A stretch of 64,000 nt of DNA, from positions 434,001-498,000 of the forward strand of contig CP091731.1 in NCBI GenBank assembly GCA_022009935.1. Direction: 5' to 3'. This document shows, one piece after another, positions 63,445 through 64,000 of the stretch. The notes beneath the pieces were generated by a model. That model was given only the letters and a program-made list of their open reading frames with translations, did not search any database and was not told where the DNA came from. A program made the translations under genes and the position numbers. The DNA is from Candidatus Melainabacteria bacterium (lineage in GTDB: Bacteria; Cyanobacteriota; Vampirovibrionia; Gastranaerophilales; Gastranaerophilaceae). Each line of letters opens with the position of its first letter. Within the stretch, counting starts at the first letter, position 1.

Positions 63445-64000
63445 CACGCTAGTTGGGGCGAAACTAGACTTATATATGACGGGCTGCGGATTCGTCGTTG
63501 GCTTTGCCTGATTGTGAGGAACTGAACGGAGTGAAATAATTTTGTAAAAAATTATAAAACGGAGTTGCATAGTTCCGAACCCGACGTAATCCAAGATACC
63601 GCGCGATCAATTTTTGATTTCATTCACCAACGCGGATTGATTTTTGTTTAATTATAGCGTTGAAGATCAATTAATGCTTTTTATGAGACATTTTTCGTTT
63701 AGGTTTATATAACGGGCTGCGGATTCGTCGTTGGCCGTCTTGGATTTCTTTCTAGCTCACAGAGCCGTGCCTTATGTGCCTTGTACAAACCGGCACGGTC
63801 TGTTCGCTCCCCGGGACTACGCCCGTTCAGCAGCTCCTCTTGTAGGCGAAGCCTGAAAGGCTGAGCCGTACAAGGGAGATCCTCTTCAGAGGAAAATCCG
63901 CTTGCCTGATTGTGAGGAGAAAAGCGTAAGCCGTGCGGAGCTTTAGACGAGGAAGCGACCCAGCTTCCGAGTATAAAGCGAAGTAGTTAATGACCGCCGT
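63445..64000 (-). repeat. Mosaic palindromic repeat array, copy R4, running off the window
   Basis: Reverse-oriented end CACGCTAGTTGGGGCGAAACT, then TATATGACGGGCTGCGGATTC, GGCTTTGCCTGATTGTGAGG, the AATTTT hairpin, CCGACGTAATCCAAG, the block CACCAACGCGGATTGATT, and TTTTTCGTTTAGG. The inverse of the R3 long block follows (about 63745-63830). The two structured hairpins (63834-63892) are in the same direction as in R2 although the flanks are inverted. Ends with the inverse of R2 9475-9570. No credible gene. Confidence 0.9.
63834..63892 (+). repeat. Two structured hairpins within R4
   Basis: CTCCTCTTGTA pairs with TACAAGGGAG (one bulge), with inner GGC/GCC, tandem GA/GA, and apical AGCCT-GAA-AGGCT. 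The second hairpin is CCTCT-TC-AGAGG (63881-63892). Both differ from R2 by paired changes. Confidence 0.75.

Overview
The window looks like a chromosome piece from an uncultured, AT-rich (about 30% GC by eye), anaerobic, double-membraned gut bacterium. My best guess is Candidatus Gastranaerophilales (Melainabacteria/Vampirovibrionia). Supports are an outer-membrane lipid-transport protein (MlaA) and a giant AsmA protein (two membranes), a PilB/GspE ATPase, folate-dependent TrmFO, a reverse rubrerythrin (anaerobe), a class A RNase P RNA, and two tandem membrane proteins of a type I recall only from such genomes. The lineage is inference, not proven. Almost every long gene, including essential ones (der, rsmG, ribH, rnhB, yebC), is broken by single-base changes in A or T runs. 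I therefore read most frameshifts as sequencing or assembly errors and give gene extents joined across them.

Layout. 1-3.1 kb: leftward PilB/GspE ATPase, response regulator and a histidine kinase whose N-terminus is cut off. 3.2-9.2 kb: a decayed Mu-like prophage (MuA fragment, amidase, spanin-like protein, holin, ORF6N antirepressor, tail-fibre proteins) carrying a higBA toxin-antitoxin pair. 9.2-10.7 kb: a mosaic array of palindromic repeats. 10.9-16 kb: STAND-like NTPase with TPRs, rsmG, hpf, der. 16-18.8 kb: TrkH/TrkA potassium uptake. 19.2-23.2 kb: metallopeptidase-like protein, two lineage-type membrane proteins, a SPOR protein, DUF366. 23.2-24.3 kb: an odd in-frame joint of a truncated FAD/NAD-binding subunit and a queC lacking its catalytic loop. 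24.5-30.7 kb: rnhB, a secreted protein, an operon ribH-nanE-ROK kinase-pdxJ, then malQ. 30.7-35.4 kb: two unknown genes, mlaA running into an alpha/beta hydrolase, and a secreted nuclease-like protein. 35.7-38.4 kb: an accessory cassette of zinc-ribbon nuclease, PIN protein and cyclase-like fragment next to tRNA-Ser. 38.9-48.8 kb: TPR protein, yebC, trmFO, HD-GYP protein, CpaF-like ATPase, two unknown proteins, a uridine-kinase-like protein, DUF2130. 48.8-53.7 kb: AsmA protein, rubrerythrin, RNase P RNA. 53.8-63.4 kb: second repeat mosaic, thioesterase, TPR, PilZ, an M16 peptidase pair, CinA-like amidase, secreted protein, YhaM-like exonuclease, EamA transporter. 63.4 kb to the edge: a further repeat mosaic.

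How the parts fit. The ROK kinase and NanE would act in series on N-acetylmannosamine; TrkA gates TrkH; HPF, Der, RsmG and RNase P serve ribosomes and RNA; the two M16 proteins look like a catalytic and a non-catalytic partner; PilZ and degenerate HD-GYP domains suggest c-di-GMP sensing beside pilus genes.

The most unusual material is the repeat family at four loci. Its short modules invert and recombine independently, and three of its hairpins show paired (compensatory) base changes between copies. The accessory cassette at 35.7-38.4 kb and the queC joint come next.
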